A stretch of DNA of 64,000 nt from Cupriavidus sp. EM10. Its GTDB lineage: Bacteria > Pseudomonadota > Gammaproteobacteria > Burkholderiales > Burkholderiaceae. A model generated the notes under the pieces. That model did no database searches. It worked only from the letters and a program-made list of their open reading frames with translations, and had not been told where the DNA came from. A program made the translations under genes and the position numbers. Of this stretch, positions 28,006 through 36,036 are shown one piece after another (the first letter of the stretch is position 1; each line of letters opens with the position of its first letter). The stretch spans positions 2,046,001 through 2,110,000 of the forward strand of contig NZ_CP076060.1 of NCBI RefSeq assembly GCF_018729255.1, read 5' to 3'.

Positions 28006-28548
28006 TCAGTCCTTCAGATTCGACAGTTCCCGACGAAGCGATGCCACGTTGGCTTCGCTGCGGGCCACGTCATCGCGCAGCCGTGCCGTGCGATCCAGAT
28101 ACTTTTGATAATTGCGCTCGCCGCCCTGGCGCTCGGGCTCGCCGTTGTTGTATTCGGCGCGCAGACCCGCCAGCCTGGCTTCCTCGGATTGCAGTTCTTG
28201 TTCCAGCACCGTCCGGCGTTCGCCGTCGCGGGTGCGCTGCGTGGCGCTGTCCACGCGCGGAAAGGCAGCCGGCGACGTGGCGGCCGGCCGGGCGGACGAC
28301 GTCGCGGCGCCACCGCCGCTGCGCGTGCCGGGCACCGTCACCACATCGGGCAGGTTGAGCTTCTTGCAGTCCTTGCCGCCGCTGCTGCCGTTGCGGTATT
28401 CGGGCACGCCGTTGGCGCCCTTGCACATGTACACATCCGACGACTGCGCGGCGGCCGGCGCGGCCCAGACAGCCAGCGCCACGGCGGCCATCGTCACCAG
28501 AATGGGGAAACCCACACGCATTTGGTGCGGCAGCGCGCCGCCGGCCAT
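28006..28548 (-). CDS. Secreted DUF4124-domain protein
   Basis: About 180 residues with a Sec signal peptide (VGFPILVTMAAVALAVWAAPAAA) followed by DVYMCKGANGVPEYRNG, the N-terminal pattern of DUF4124 proteins (a small Y-C-x-D-x-x-G-x-x-Y-type domain). The C-terminal ~80 residues are charged and predicted coiled coil (EQELQSEEARLAGLRAEY). Function is unknown. The start is uncertain: ATG 28548 has AAGG eight bases upstream, 28521 gives a tidier signal peptide. It sits between glnA and ntrB with five bases to ntrB, so it is probably co-transcribed with ntrBC. Confidence 0.75.
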   Translation of the reverse strand: MAGGALPHQMRVGFPILVTMAAVALAVWAAPAAAQSSDVYMCKGANGVPEYRNGSSGGKDCKKLNLPDVVTVPGTRSGGGAATSSARPAATSPAAFPRVDSATQRTRDGERRTVLEQELQSEEARLAGLRAEYNNGEPERQGGERNYQKYLDRTARLRDDVARSEANVASLRRELSNLKD

Positions 28549-28633
28549 GCGGAAAACCTTGTTCGAAATGGCGTTCATGAACATCGACATGAAGGTTGGG
28601 AAAAGGAGCCCCATTCTAGCCAGCAACGCCCCG

Positions 28634-28667
28634 GCAAAACAAAAAGGGACAGCCGAAGCCGCCCCTT
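28634..28667 (-). terminator. Terminator of glnA
   Basis: A ten-pair stem with two G-U pairs and a TTCG tetraloop (AAGGGGCGGC / GCTGTCCCTT) is followed on the minus strand by TTTGTTTT. It lies 49 bases past the glnA stop. Confidence 0.85.
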
Positions 28668-28715
28668 CCTGGTGCAAGTGTTGCCCGGTCACAACCTGGC
28701 AACCCAAAACTCGCT

Positions 28716-30131
28716 TTACAGCGAGTAGTACATGTCGAACTCGATCGGGTGCGTCGTCATGCGGAAACGCGTGACTTCTTCCATCTTCAGTTCGATGTAC
28801 GCATCGATCATCGAGTTCGAGAACACACCGCCGCGCGTCAGGAACTCGCGGTCGTTGTCCAGGTACTCCAGCGACTGGTCGAGGCTCGAGCACACGGTCG
28901 GGATCTTTGCGTCTTCTTCCGGCGGCAGGTCGTACAGGTTCTTGTCAGCGGCTTCGCCCGGGTGGATCTTGTTCATCACGCCGTCCAGGCCGGCCATCAG
29001 CAGCGCCGAGAAGCCCAGGTACGGGTTCATCAGCGGATCCGGGAAGCGCGTTTCGATACGGCGGCCCTTCGGGTTCGCCACGTACGGAATGCGGATCGAG
29101 GCCGAACGGTTGCGGGCCGAGTAGGCCAGCTTCACCGGGGCTTCGAAGCCCGGCACCAGGCGCTTGTACGAGTTCGTGCCCGGGTTGGTGATGGCGTTCA
29201 GGGCGCGGGCGTGCTTGATGATGCCGCCGATGTAGTACAGCGCGAATTCCGACAGGCCGGCGTAGCCGTTGCCTGCGAACAGGTTCTGGCCGTCCTTCCA
29301 CACCGACTGGTGAACGTGCATGCCCGAACCGTTGTCGCCCACGACCGGCTTCGGCATGAACGTGGCGGTCTTGCCGTAGGTGTGCGCCACGTTCTGGATC
29401 ACGTACTTCTGCAGCTGGGTCCAGTCGGCGCGTTGCACCAGCGTGCTGAAGCGCGTGCCGATTTCGTTCTGGCCCTGGCCAGCCACTTCGTGGTGGTGCA
29501 CTTCAACCGGAATGCCCAGCGATTCCAGGATCAGGCACATTTCCGAACGCATGTCCTGGAACGTGTCGATCGGGGCAACCGGGAAGTAGCCGCCCTTCTT
29601 GCCCGGACGGTGGCCGCTGTTGCCGTGCTCGAATTCCTTGCCCGACGACCACGGTGCTTCTTCCGACTGGATCTTCACCGAGCAGCCCTGCATGTCGATG
29701 TTCCAGGTCACGCCGTCGAAGATGAAGAATTCGGGTTCCGGACCGAAGAAGGCGGTGTCGCCCAGGCCGGTGCTCTTCAGGTAGGCTTCGGCGCGCTTGG
29801 CGATCGAGCGCGGGTCGCGGTCGTAGCCCTTGCCGTCCGACGGTTCGATCACGTCGCAGGTCAGGACCAGGGTCGGTTCTTCATAGAACGGGTCGATGTA
29901 GGCGGTACCCGAGTCCGGCATCAGCAGCATGTCCGATGCTTCGATACCCTTCCAGCCGGCGATGGACGAACCATCAAAGGCGTGGCCGCTTTCGAACTTG
30001 TCTTCGTCGAAGTGCGACGTCGGAACCGACACGTGCTGTTCCTTGCCCTTGGTATCCGTGAAGCGGAAGTCGACGAACTTGACGTCGTTTTCCTTCACGA
30101 GCTTCATCACATCTGCAACGCTCTGCGCCAT
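28716..30131 (-). CDS. glnA: Glutamine synthetase type I
   Basis: A 471-residue GSI that makes glutamine from glutamate, ammonia and ATP as a dodecamer. Visible motifs are the beta-grasp start ([17 protein letters not shown]), [12 protein letters not shown], the ATP-binding [16 protein letters not shown] and the adenylylation site with Tyr in NLYDLPPEE. The ATG at 30131 has AGGAGA five bases upstream and matches the family; a longer upstream frame is rejected. A sigma-54 promoter is centred near 30240 and an NtrC site at 30412-30428, so nitrogen limitation should raise its expression through NtrBC encoded just downstream. Confidence 0.97.
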   Translation of the reverse strand: MAQSVADVMKLVKENDVKFVDFRFTDTKGKEQHVSVPTSHFDEDKFESGHAFDGSSIAGWKGIEASDMLLMPDSGTAYIDPFYEEPTLVLTCDVIEPSDGKGYDRDPRSIAKRAEAYLKSTGLGDTAFFGPEPEFFIFDGVTWNIDMQGCSVKIQSEEAPWSSGKEFEHGNSGHRPGKKGGYFPVAPIDTFQDMRSEMCLILESLGIPVEVHHHEVAGQGQNEIGTRFSTLVQRADWTQLQKYVIQNVAHTYGKTATFMPKPVVGDNGSGMHVHQSVWKDGQNLFAGNGYAGLSEFALYYIGGIIKHARALNAITNPGTNSYKRLVPGFEAPVKLAYSARNRSASIRIPYVANPKGRRIETRFPDPLMNPYLGFSALLMAGLDGVMNKIHPGEAADKNLYDLPPEEDAKIPTVCSSLDQSLEYLDNDREFLTRGGVFSNSMIDAYIELKMEEVTRFRMTTHPIEFDMYYSL

Positions 30132-30231
30132 GCCTATCTCCTGGAAATTCGAGGCTGTGTCTGAGAAAGCCATTGTTGGTGCGACCTCCGGACCTGCCGA
30201 TCTGGCCGCCCCAAAAGGGACGAAGGATGTT

Positions 30232-30247
30232 AGCAGAAAGCATGCCA
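30232..30247 (-). promoter_or_regulatory. Sigma-54 promoter of glnA
   Basis: On the minus strand TGGCATGCTTTCTGCT matches the -24/-12 consensus TGGCAY-R-N4-YTGCW, with GG and GC separated by 12 positions as required. Predicted transcription start is near 30220, about 90 bases before the ATG. Confidence 0.75.
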
Positions 30248-30411
30248 ACGCCTGTCCCAAGCGGGGCGCCAATCGCACAGACTTCCCGAAAAACGTGCAT
30301 CTGCCTGTCAGACCGCACCGCGACGGGGGATGCGGATTGCATGCAATCTCGGCTGCAGGCCTGAGCCTGCCTCGCACAATCACCCCGGGCCGGCAGACCG
30401 GACATCCATGA

Positions 30412-30428
30412 CACACCATTATGGTGCA
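30412..30428. promoter_or_regulatory. NtrC binding site upstream of glnA
   Basis: TGCACC-ATAAT-GGTGTG on the minus strand matches the NtrC palindrome TGCACC-N5-GGTGCA in 10 of 12 arm bases. It is about 200 bp upstream of the predicted sigma-54 start, a usual enhancer position. Confidence 0.75.
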
Positions 30429-30684
30429 TGATTCAAGTCGCGGCACCGTTTCAGTGCCGAAGCCGGTGAATTGCACCGAACCAGCACCAAAACAGCGCAT
30501 CCGGTTGCCGCCATTTTTCGGGCCGCTCGCAACGGCCGGGCGCTAGAATAGCGCCGATTCCGTCTGACTCCCAGCGAAGATTTGCGCTTTGTTGCCGCCG
30601 GATCCGGCAGCCGCCGGTTTCCGGTCGCATGCCAGCGCCCAAGTCAGCCGTCCGCCCGCTTTTCCATTAGATCCGTCACCCAGA

Positions 30685-31149
30685 ATGACTACCCGAGACA
30701 CCCTCCTCCAGGCCGCCCACGCCCGTCAGCAACAGGACCAGCTTGCCTACTACGGCGCCCTCTCCCCGCAGGAAGCCTACGCGCTGCTGCAGGCCGACCC
30801 CACCGCCGTGCTGGTCGACGTGCGCACGCAGGCCGAGCTGGACTGGGTGGGCGGCGTGGCGTTGCCCGACGAACAGTTTGCCCATGTCGAATGGTCGACC
30901 TACCCGGGCGGCACCCAGAACCCGAATTTCGTGGCTGAACTGAAAGCCCGCGTGCCGCAGGACGCCCCGGTGCTGTTCCTGTGCCGCAGCGCGGCCCGCT
31001 CCAAGCATGCGGCCCGCGTAGCCACGGAGGCCGGCTACAAGCTGGCGATGGATGTGCTGGAAGGTTTCGAAGGCGCCCGTGACGACGAGCACCATCGCAA
31101 GACCGTGGAAGGCTGGTGCTTCCGTGGTTTGCCGTGGCATGGGGCCTGA
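30685..31149 (+). CDS. Single-domain rhodanese-like sulfurtransferase
   Basis: A 154-residue rhodanese domain protein. Segments include VLVDVRTQAELDWVGGV and the active-site loop with persulfide Cys, LCRSAARS, near residue 103, followed by a C-terminal LEGFEG and GWCFRGLPW segment found in a rhodanese subfamily of beta- and gammaproteobacteria. It could pass sulfane sulfur to an unknown acceptor. The start at 30685 was chosen over a longer frame (30589) because MTTRDTLLQ begins the conserved helix. It is divergent from glnA. Confidence 0.88.
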   Translation: MTTRDTLLQAAHARQQQDQLAYYGALSPQEAYALLQADPTAVLVDVRTQAELDWVGGVALPDEQFAHVEWSTYPGGTQNPNFVAELKARVPQDAPVLFLCRSAARSKHAARVATEAGYKLAMDVLEGFEGARDDEHHRKTVEGWCFRGLPWHGA

Positions 31150-31162
31150 AGATGGTTTTCTG

Positions 31163-31186
31163 CCCTCTCCCGCCGGCGGGAGAGGG
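31163..31186. repeat. Perfect 24-bp palindrome (REP-like or bidirectional terminator)
   Basis: CCCTCTCCCGCC followed directly by GGCGGGAGAGGG lies 13 bases after the rhodanese stop and 40 bases before the end of the convergent gene. The CTCTCCCGC-type palindrome is common in intergenic DNA of Burkholderiales, as far as I recall. There is no U-run, so dispersed repeat is as likely as terminator. Confidence 0.65.
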
Positions 31187-31226
31187 GAGCGCATAGCAAC
31201 CGCTATCGCGCTGTCATCATGCTTTC

Positions 31227-32027
31227 CTACTGCTCGACGATTTCAAATCCCATCGCGCGAACGCCGTCCAGCAGCATCGCGTAGGCCGGGTTCACCAGGT
31301 CAGCGGATCCCTTCACCCCCAGGTCGATATGGCGACGCCCCAGGCGGTCGCCACGGGTGACGTCGCCCACCGACGGCAGGCTGAATACGCGGATGCCCGG
31401 GAACGCGGCCTCCACCTGCTCCATCAGCGGCGTCAGCGTCGACTCCGGCGCCTCGAACACGTAGAACGCGCGCGACTGCTCCGCATCCAGGTGGAACAGG
31501 TGCGTGTAGTAGTGGTCGAGCACCCATTCCATCATCGGCCATGCCATTACCGGAAAGCCCGGCATGAAGTGGTGATCGGCCACCGAGAAGCCCGGAATCC
31601 GGTTGTAGCTGTTCGGGATGATGCGCGCGCCCACTGGAAACTCGCCCATCTTGAACCGGTGCTGGTTCTCGGGCGCGTTCAGGTCGGCCTTGACCGGATC
31701 GCCGTTGGCGGTCTCGGCGATGCGCAGCGCGATCTGCTCGCGCGCCTCGGGGTGCAGTGCCAGGTCCACGCCCAGCGCCGCCGCCGCGCACTGGCGCGTA
31801 TGGTCGTCCGGCGTTGCGCCAATGCCGCCCGTGCAGAACACGATGTCCGGCCCGGCAAACGTACGCCGCAGCGTGGCGGTAATGCGGCCGCGCTCGTCGC
31901 CCACGTACTCGGCCCAGTCCAGCGCCAGGCCGCGCTCGCCCAGCAGTTCGATGGCGCGGCGCATGTGCTTGTCTTCGCGCCGTCCGGAAAGGATCTCGTC
32001 GCCGATGACAATCAAACCGAAACCCAT
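31227..32027 (-). CDS. MoaB/CinA-type molybdopterin-binding domain protein
   Basis: A 266-residue protein with an N-terminal MoCF (MoaB/Mog/CinA N-terminal) domain: IVIGDEILSGRREDKH, then VFCTGGIGATPDDHTRQ (about residues 64-80). The C-terminal half contains NSYNRIPGFSV and PGFPVMAWPMMEWVLD, as in the YfaY/CinA N-terminal family, but the CinA nicotinamide-nucleotide deamidase domain is absent. It is annotated in relatives as competence/damage-inducible protein A or molybdopterin-binding protein; actual function is uncertain. It starts 36 bases after the EI24 gene. Confidence 0.85.
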   Translation of the reverse strand: MGFGLIVIGDEILSGRREDKHMRRAIELLGERGLALDWAEYVGDERGRITATLRRTFAGPDIVFCTGGIGATPDDHTRQCAAAALGVDLALHPEAREQIALRIAETANGDPVKADLNAPENQHRFKMGEFPVGARIIPNSYNRIPGFSVADHHFMPGFPVMAWPMMEWVLDHYYTHLFHLDAEQSRAFYVFEAPESTLTPLMEQVEAAFPGIRVFSLPSVGDVTRGDRLGRRHIDLGVKGSADLVNPAYAMLLDGVRAMGFEIVEQ

Positions 32028-32063
32028 GATGCCCCTCTTGGTTGAAGACTCAGGATGGAAGAC

Positions 32064-32939
32064 TCACGACTGGCCGATCTGGCGCACGTCCGACGGCGCC
32101 AGGTCGATCACATCGCCTGCCGGCGGCGCAGGCGGCGCGGCGGCGTCACGTTCGGCCCGCAGGTCCGCCAGAGCACGCAGGCAGTAGTGACCGAACCACA
32201 GCGCCGAAAAGATGAAGATCAGCACGTAGAGCCACAGCGTGCCGGCCAGCACGACCGGAAACAGGAAGATGATGACAGCCGACCATACCCACAGCAAGGT
32301 GGGCGCGGAACCCAGCAGGCCCACCACCACGCCGATGGTCAGCAGCGGGATGCGATGGCGCTTCATCAGCGTCTTGCGTTCCTCGGCCGTGGCGTGCTCG
32401 GACAGCGCGTCGTACGTCATCACGCGGTAGGTCAGCCAGCCCCACAGCACCGGCGGAATCAGCGCGAAGAACGGCGGGATCAGCCACAGCGGCAGCGTGA
32501 CCAGCACCAGCAGCAGGAAGACCACGGTATTGCCCAGCGCCTGGAACACGCTGCCGGCGATGCTGCCGCCGTGCCCCTTCTGCAGGTCGGGATAGGCGCG
32601 CTCCAGGTGCTTCACCACGGCCGGCACCGAGAACAGGCTGATGAAGATCAGCATCGACGCGATGACCAGCGGAATCGCCAGCGTCAGCACGAACAGCGGC
32701 GCCACCACGGTGCGCAGCGACTGCAGGCCCAGCCAGTCCAGCATCGAGTAGATCCAGCTCGTGAAGACCGAGCCTTCCAGCAGCGCACGGGCGGTGCCCA
32801 TGATGGGGTCCCAGCCCCACCAGATCAGGCCGCCCCACAGGGCGGTGGCCAGGACGAACGGGATGACGGTCAGCATCAGCATGCGGGGATGCAGCTGGCT
32901 GACCACGGCGCGTCCAAACGCGCGAAGGATATCGTTCAT
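32064..32939 (-). CDS. EI24-domain (CysZ-like) inner-membrane protein
   Basis: A 291-residue membrane protein with about six hydrophobic segments. An amphipathic start (MNDILRAFGRAVVSQLHPRML) is followed by the EI24 pattern, including PLWLIPPFFALIPPVLWGWLTYRVMTYDAL. CysZ, the best-known relative, is a sulfate permease; there is no direct evidence of substrate here. The ATG at 32939 matches family N-termini better than the longer upstream frame. Confidence 0.85.
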   Translation of the reverse strand: MNDILRAFGRAVVSQLHPRMLMLTVIPFVLATALWGGLIWWGWDPIMGTARALLEGSVFTSWIYSMLDWLGLQSLRTVVAPLFVLTLAIPLVIASMLIFISLFSVPAVVKHLERAYPDLQKGHGGSIAGSVFQALGNTVVFLLLVLVTLPLWLIPPFFALIPPVLWGWLTYRVMTYDALSEHATAEERKTLMKRHRIPLLTIGVVVGLLGSAPTLLWVWSAVIIFLFPVVLAGTLWLYVLIFIFSALWFGHYCLRALADLRAERDAAAPPAPPAGDVIDLAPSDVRQIGQS

Positions 32940-33021
32940 GCGGCGTTCATGCAGCGGTCTGCGAAAAAGAGTGTTCAGGAAAAAGCCACCAGAGCCTAGC
33001 ACAGCCCAGGGGGCGTTCCCA

Positions 33022-34017
33022 TCACCCCAGACGCAACAGCCGCTTGATGCCCAGCCACTGCTGGGACAGGAAGCCGCCACCATAGTTGCGCCCGCGGCCC
33101 GTGGGCGGCGGCAGCTGGTCGCGGATGCCGGTGGGATAGTAGACGTCCGTGAAGACGGCCGTACGGAACAGCATGTCCCACCACGGGAAGATCACCCCGT
33201 AGTTGCAGCCGCCCAGCCGCACCGGCTTGCCGCCAGTGCCGGCGCGCTCGTGGCCCAGCCCCACCGCGTGGTGCGTGCGATGAAAGCGCGGCGATACAAG
33301 CAGCCGCTCGCCCAGCCAGCCGAAATGCAGCTTCAGGTTGGCATGCTGCAGGCTCTGCAGCAGTTGCGACAGCGCCACCAGCAGCACGTACTGCGACGGC
33401 TCCACGCCAACGGCCAGCGCCACCGTGGCAAACACGGCGTCGCGCAGGACATCGTCCAGCAGGTGGTTGCGGTTGTCGCTCCACAGCGTCATCTGCTGCT
33501 GGCTGTGATGCACGGCGTGCAGGCTCCACCACCAGCGGTAGGTGTGCGACAGCCGGTGATACCAGTAGTCGAGCAGGTCGAACAGCAGCAGGTAGACGAA
33601 GAAGCTGACCAGCGGCACCGACGTCACGGCCGGCCACCAGTCCTCCACATTGATGCGCTGCCAGCCCAGCAGGCGCAGATGGCCTTCCAGCCCGTCCATC
33701 AGCGGCGCCAGCAGGAAGAACATGGCCAGCCGGAACAGGCCCAGGCGGTGGATCACCGTGTAGAAGATGTCGGTGCGGATGGCCCGGCGGTCGGTCACCG
33801 GCTCCACCGGGTTCAGCTTCTCCAGCGGCCCGAGGATCAGGATCATCACGGCGATCTGCACCACGCCTACCAGCAGCCATTCGGTGCCGGTGAAGGCATC
33901 TTCCGCATAGCCGCCAAAGCCGAGGTGATAGACCACGGGCAGGATCATGTCCTGGAAGACCGTGGCCTCGATCTGGCCGACCCAGAGGTTGAGCCAGTTA
34001 GTGAAGGCGTCCCACAT
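33022..34017 (-). CDS. Sterol desaturase / fatty-acid hydroxylase family membrane di-iron enzyme
   Basis: A 331-residue membrane protein with four to five hydrophobic segments and the three histidine boxes of the superfamily: HRLSH, HAVHH and HRTHH, roughly residues 160-260. These bind a di-iron centre that hydroxylates or desaturates lipids using O2. The ATG at 34017 overlaps the TAA of the upstream deacetylase gene by one base (TAATG), so the two are translationally coupled. The lipid substrate is unknown; bacterial members act on hopanoids, ornithine lipids or other envelope lipids. Confidence 0.88.
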   Translation of the reverse strand: MWDAFTNWLNLWVGQIEATVFQDMILPVVYHLGFGGYAEDAFTGTEWLLVGVVQIAVMILILGPLEKLNPVEPVTDRRAIRTDIFYTVIHRLGLFRLAMFFLLAPLMDGLEGHLRLLGWQRINVEDWWPAVTSVPLVSFFVYLLLFDLLDYWYHRLSHTYRWWWSLHAVHHSQQQMTLWSDNRNHLLDDVLRDAVFATVALAVGVEPSQYVLLVALSQLLQSLQHANLKLHFGWLGERLLVSPRFHRTHHAVGLGHERAGTGGKPVRLGGCNYGVIFPWWDMLFRTAVFTDVYYPTGIRDQLPPPTGRGRNYGGGFLSQQWLGIKRLLRLG

Positions 34018-34877
34018 TACCGTTTCGATCCGGAGTCTGGTTGCGCACCGGTCGGGCGCGCCCCTGTTTCCACCGCCCCGTGCTGGGCGATCCAGTTCTT
34101 GTATAGCGGATGTTCGCGCAGGGTGGCAAAGCAGAATCCCTTCTGCTCCAGCCCGGTCAGCAGCGGATCGAGCACGGCCGGCGCCCACGCGTCCTTGCGC
34201 GACCAGATGCCCAGGTGGGCCATCGTGATATCGCCATCGCGCAGGTCACGCAGGGCCTTGTCCAGCAGCGCCTGGTTCGGGAATTTCTCCGACGACAGCT
34301 CGTCGCCGAGGAACCCCGCCGGCGCCCAGCCGACGTGCCGGAAACCGCACTGCTCGGCCCACGCCAGCGTCTGCGGCGCGGTGCGGCCGCCCGGCGCGCG
34401 CCATAGCGGCACCATCGGCTGCCCGGTCATCGACTGGAACGCCTGGGCGCTGCGGCGCAGTTCGGTACAGAACGACGCCTCGTCCATGACCACGTCGCGG
34501 CCGCCCTGCGCGCCGAACTGCGGGCGCATGGTGACCTTGCCGCCCTTTACGCTGCGCAGGTAGACGTGGTCGAAGGTATGGGTGCCGAACGCGTGGCCGT
34601 CGGCGGCCAGCGATTTCCAGTACGGCGCCCAGGTCGGGTCCAGCGAATTGTCCTTGTTGACGGTCGGTTCGCTGGCCAGGAAGAAGGTGGCGCGGATATG
34701 GTGGCGGCGCAGCGTGCGGGCAATCAGCTCCGCCTGGCTCATGCTGCCGGTATCGAAGGTCAGGTAGAGCGTGCCGGCACGGCAGGCACCGGCCTCCGGG
34801 CCGGCCCCGGCGGCCAGCGCCACACCGGCGAGAGAGCCTGCCACCAGTGCGGCAATGCGCGAAATCATCCGGCGCAT
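34017..34877 (-). CDS. Exported polysaccharide deacetylase family protein with altered first motif
   Basis: A 286-residue NodB-homology protein with a signal peptide (about residues 1-23, ending VALAAG). Motif 1 reads YLTFDTGSMS where most deacetylases have TFDDG; the second Asp, a metal ligand, is Thr. Motif 2 is HTFDH, with both metal His. Motif 3 is LWRAPGG, and a late MAHLG is present. PdaA-type enzymes also change this position (FDNG), so activity is possible. It probably acts on a cell-envelope glycan. It follows the YVTN gene by 21 bases and overlaps the desaturase gene. Confidence 0.82.
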   Translation of the reverse strand: MRRMISRIAALVAGSLAGVALAAGAGPEAGACRAGTLYLTFDTGSMSQAELIARTLRRHHIRATFFLASEPTVNKDNSLDPTWAPYWKSLAADGHAFGTHTFDHVYLRSVKGGKVTMRPQFGAQGGRDVVMDEASFCTELRRSAQAFQSMTGQPMVPLWRAPGGRTAPQTLAWAEQCGFRHVGWAPAGFLGDELSSEKFPNQALLDKALRDLRDGDITMAHLGIWSRKDAWAPAVLDPLLTGLEQKGFCFATLREHPLYKNWIAQHGAVETGARPTGAQPDSGSKR

Positions 34878-34898
34878 GTTGTCCTCAGTGCTTGCGAA

Positions 34899-35885
34899 TC
34901 AATACAGCGGGGCGCGGGTCTTGAAATAGATGCCATGCGGCGACTTGCCCACGCGGATCGTCTTCACCATCTTGCGGCTGGCCACGTCGATCAGGCCCAC
35001 CGAGCGCGCCCAGCGGAACGTCACCCACAGCGTCTTGCCGTCGGCGGTCAGTTCCATGTCGTCGGGGCCGGGCAGCAGGCCCGTGATATCGCCCACCTTC
35101 GACAGCGTCTGCTGGTCGATGATGCTGATCGACCCCTGCACGCGATTGGTCAGGAACAGGTGGCGCTTGTCGCCCACGGCACGGAAGTTGTGCGCGCCCT
35201 TGCCGGTCTGGATCTGCTTGACCACGGTACGCGTGCGCCAGTCGATCACGGCCACGTAGTCAGCCCCGGTCATGCCCACCAGCAGGTATTTCTGGTCCGG
35301 CGTGACCCAGACGCCGGCCGGCGCCGAGCCCGCTTCCATGACCCACATCACGGTCAGCGTGGTCAGGTCGATGGCGGCGATCTGGTTGGAATCCTGCAGC
35401 GTGATGAAGGCGATCTTGCTGTCGGCGGTGAAGGCGATATGGCTGGGCGTCTTGGCCAGCGGGAACTGCTTGGCGATCTTGAGCTGATGGCCGTCCCAGC
35501 GGTACACGTCCACGCGATCCAGCCGGTTGCCGGTGGCGATGAACCACTTCTGGTCGGGCGAAAAGCCCACCTGGTACGGATCGTCGATGCCCGGCACGCG
35601 CTGCTGCACCTTGCCGGTGACCGGGTCCAGGAACACCAGGTCGTTGCCGACCGCGTTGGCCACGATCAGCGATTTCTCGTCGGGCGTGGCGATCAGGTGG
35701 TGGGGCTCCTTGCCGATCGGGAACGTCTCCAGAACCTTCTGGGTGTCCTTGTCGATCAACGTGACGCTGGCGTCACCGGAGTTCAGGATCGTCACCACTT
35801 CCGCGCGCACCGGCGCGGAAACCATTGCCAAGGCCAGGGCGCCGACCGACACCATCCCAGCCACAACACGACGCAATGCAAGCAT
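34899..35885 (-). CDS. Periplasmic YVTN-type beta-propeller protein
   Basis: A 328-residue protein with a signal peptide (MLALRRVVAGMVSVGALALAM start, cleavage after VRA). The mature part is a series of about seven ~42-residue repeats with D/N-x-V-x-V-I-D and SPDQKW/TPDEKS elements, the 40-residue YVTN/NHL-like propeller pattern. Such propellers act as scaffolds, or as quinoprotein-like domains when cofactor ligands are present; I see no clear cofactor motif. It starts a same-strand run with the deacetylase and desaturase. The ATG at 35885 gives the best signal peptide; 35915 is possible. Confidence 0.82.
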   Translation of the reverse strand: MLALRRVVAGMVSVGALALAMVSAPVRAEVVTILNSGDASVTLIDKDTQKVLETFPIGKEPHHLIATPDEKSLIVANAVGNDLVFLDPVTGKVQQRVPGIDDPYQVGFSPDQKWFIATGNRLDRVDVYRWDGHQLKIAKQFPLAKTPSHIAFTADSKIAFITLQDSNQIAAIDLTTLTVMWVMEAGSAPAGVWVTPDQKYLLVGMTGADYVAVIDWRTRTVVKQIQTGKGAHNFRAVGDKRHLFLTNRVQGSISIIDQQTLSKVGDITGLLPGPDDMELTADGKTLWVTFRWARSVGLIDVASRKMVKTIRVGKSPHGIYFKTRAPLY

Positions 35886-36036
35886 AAGACCGCCATTTCT
35901 ACACGAATCGCGCATTCTAACGTTTCGTCTGACGGTTGCGATGACGAGCAGAACGGAATCTTAAGCGCAACTTACATTTGGATACATGTGAGTGGCAGTT
36001 TCCATGTCCCACAGCAGGATTGCGCCGGTTTTCCGG

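Larger units (their letters stand above)
30132..30684. other. Divergent control region between glnA and the rhodanese gene (553 bp, no gene)
   Basis: No coding sequence is convincing here. Content from left to right: the glnA leader; the sigma-54 promoter (30232-30247); a perfect 14-base palindrome GATTGCATGCAATC (30335-30348); the NtrC site (30412-30428); and a seven-base inverted repeat enclosing TAGAAT (30539-30555), a possible promoter and operator for the rhodanese gene. Confidence 0.7.

Noticed and set aside
27287..28108. Long plus-strand open frames opposite ntrB, and similar ones opposite odhA, hrpA and lpdA
   Set aside because: They are antisense to well-conserved genes, are His/Arg/Gln-rich, lack motifs and ribosome sites, and arise from high GC codon bias.
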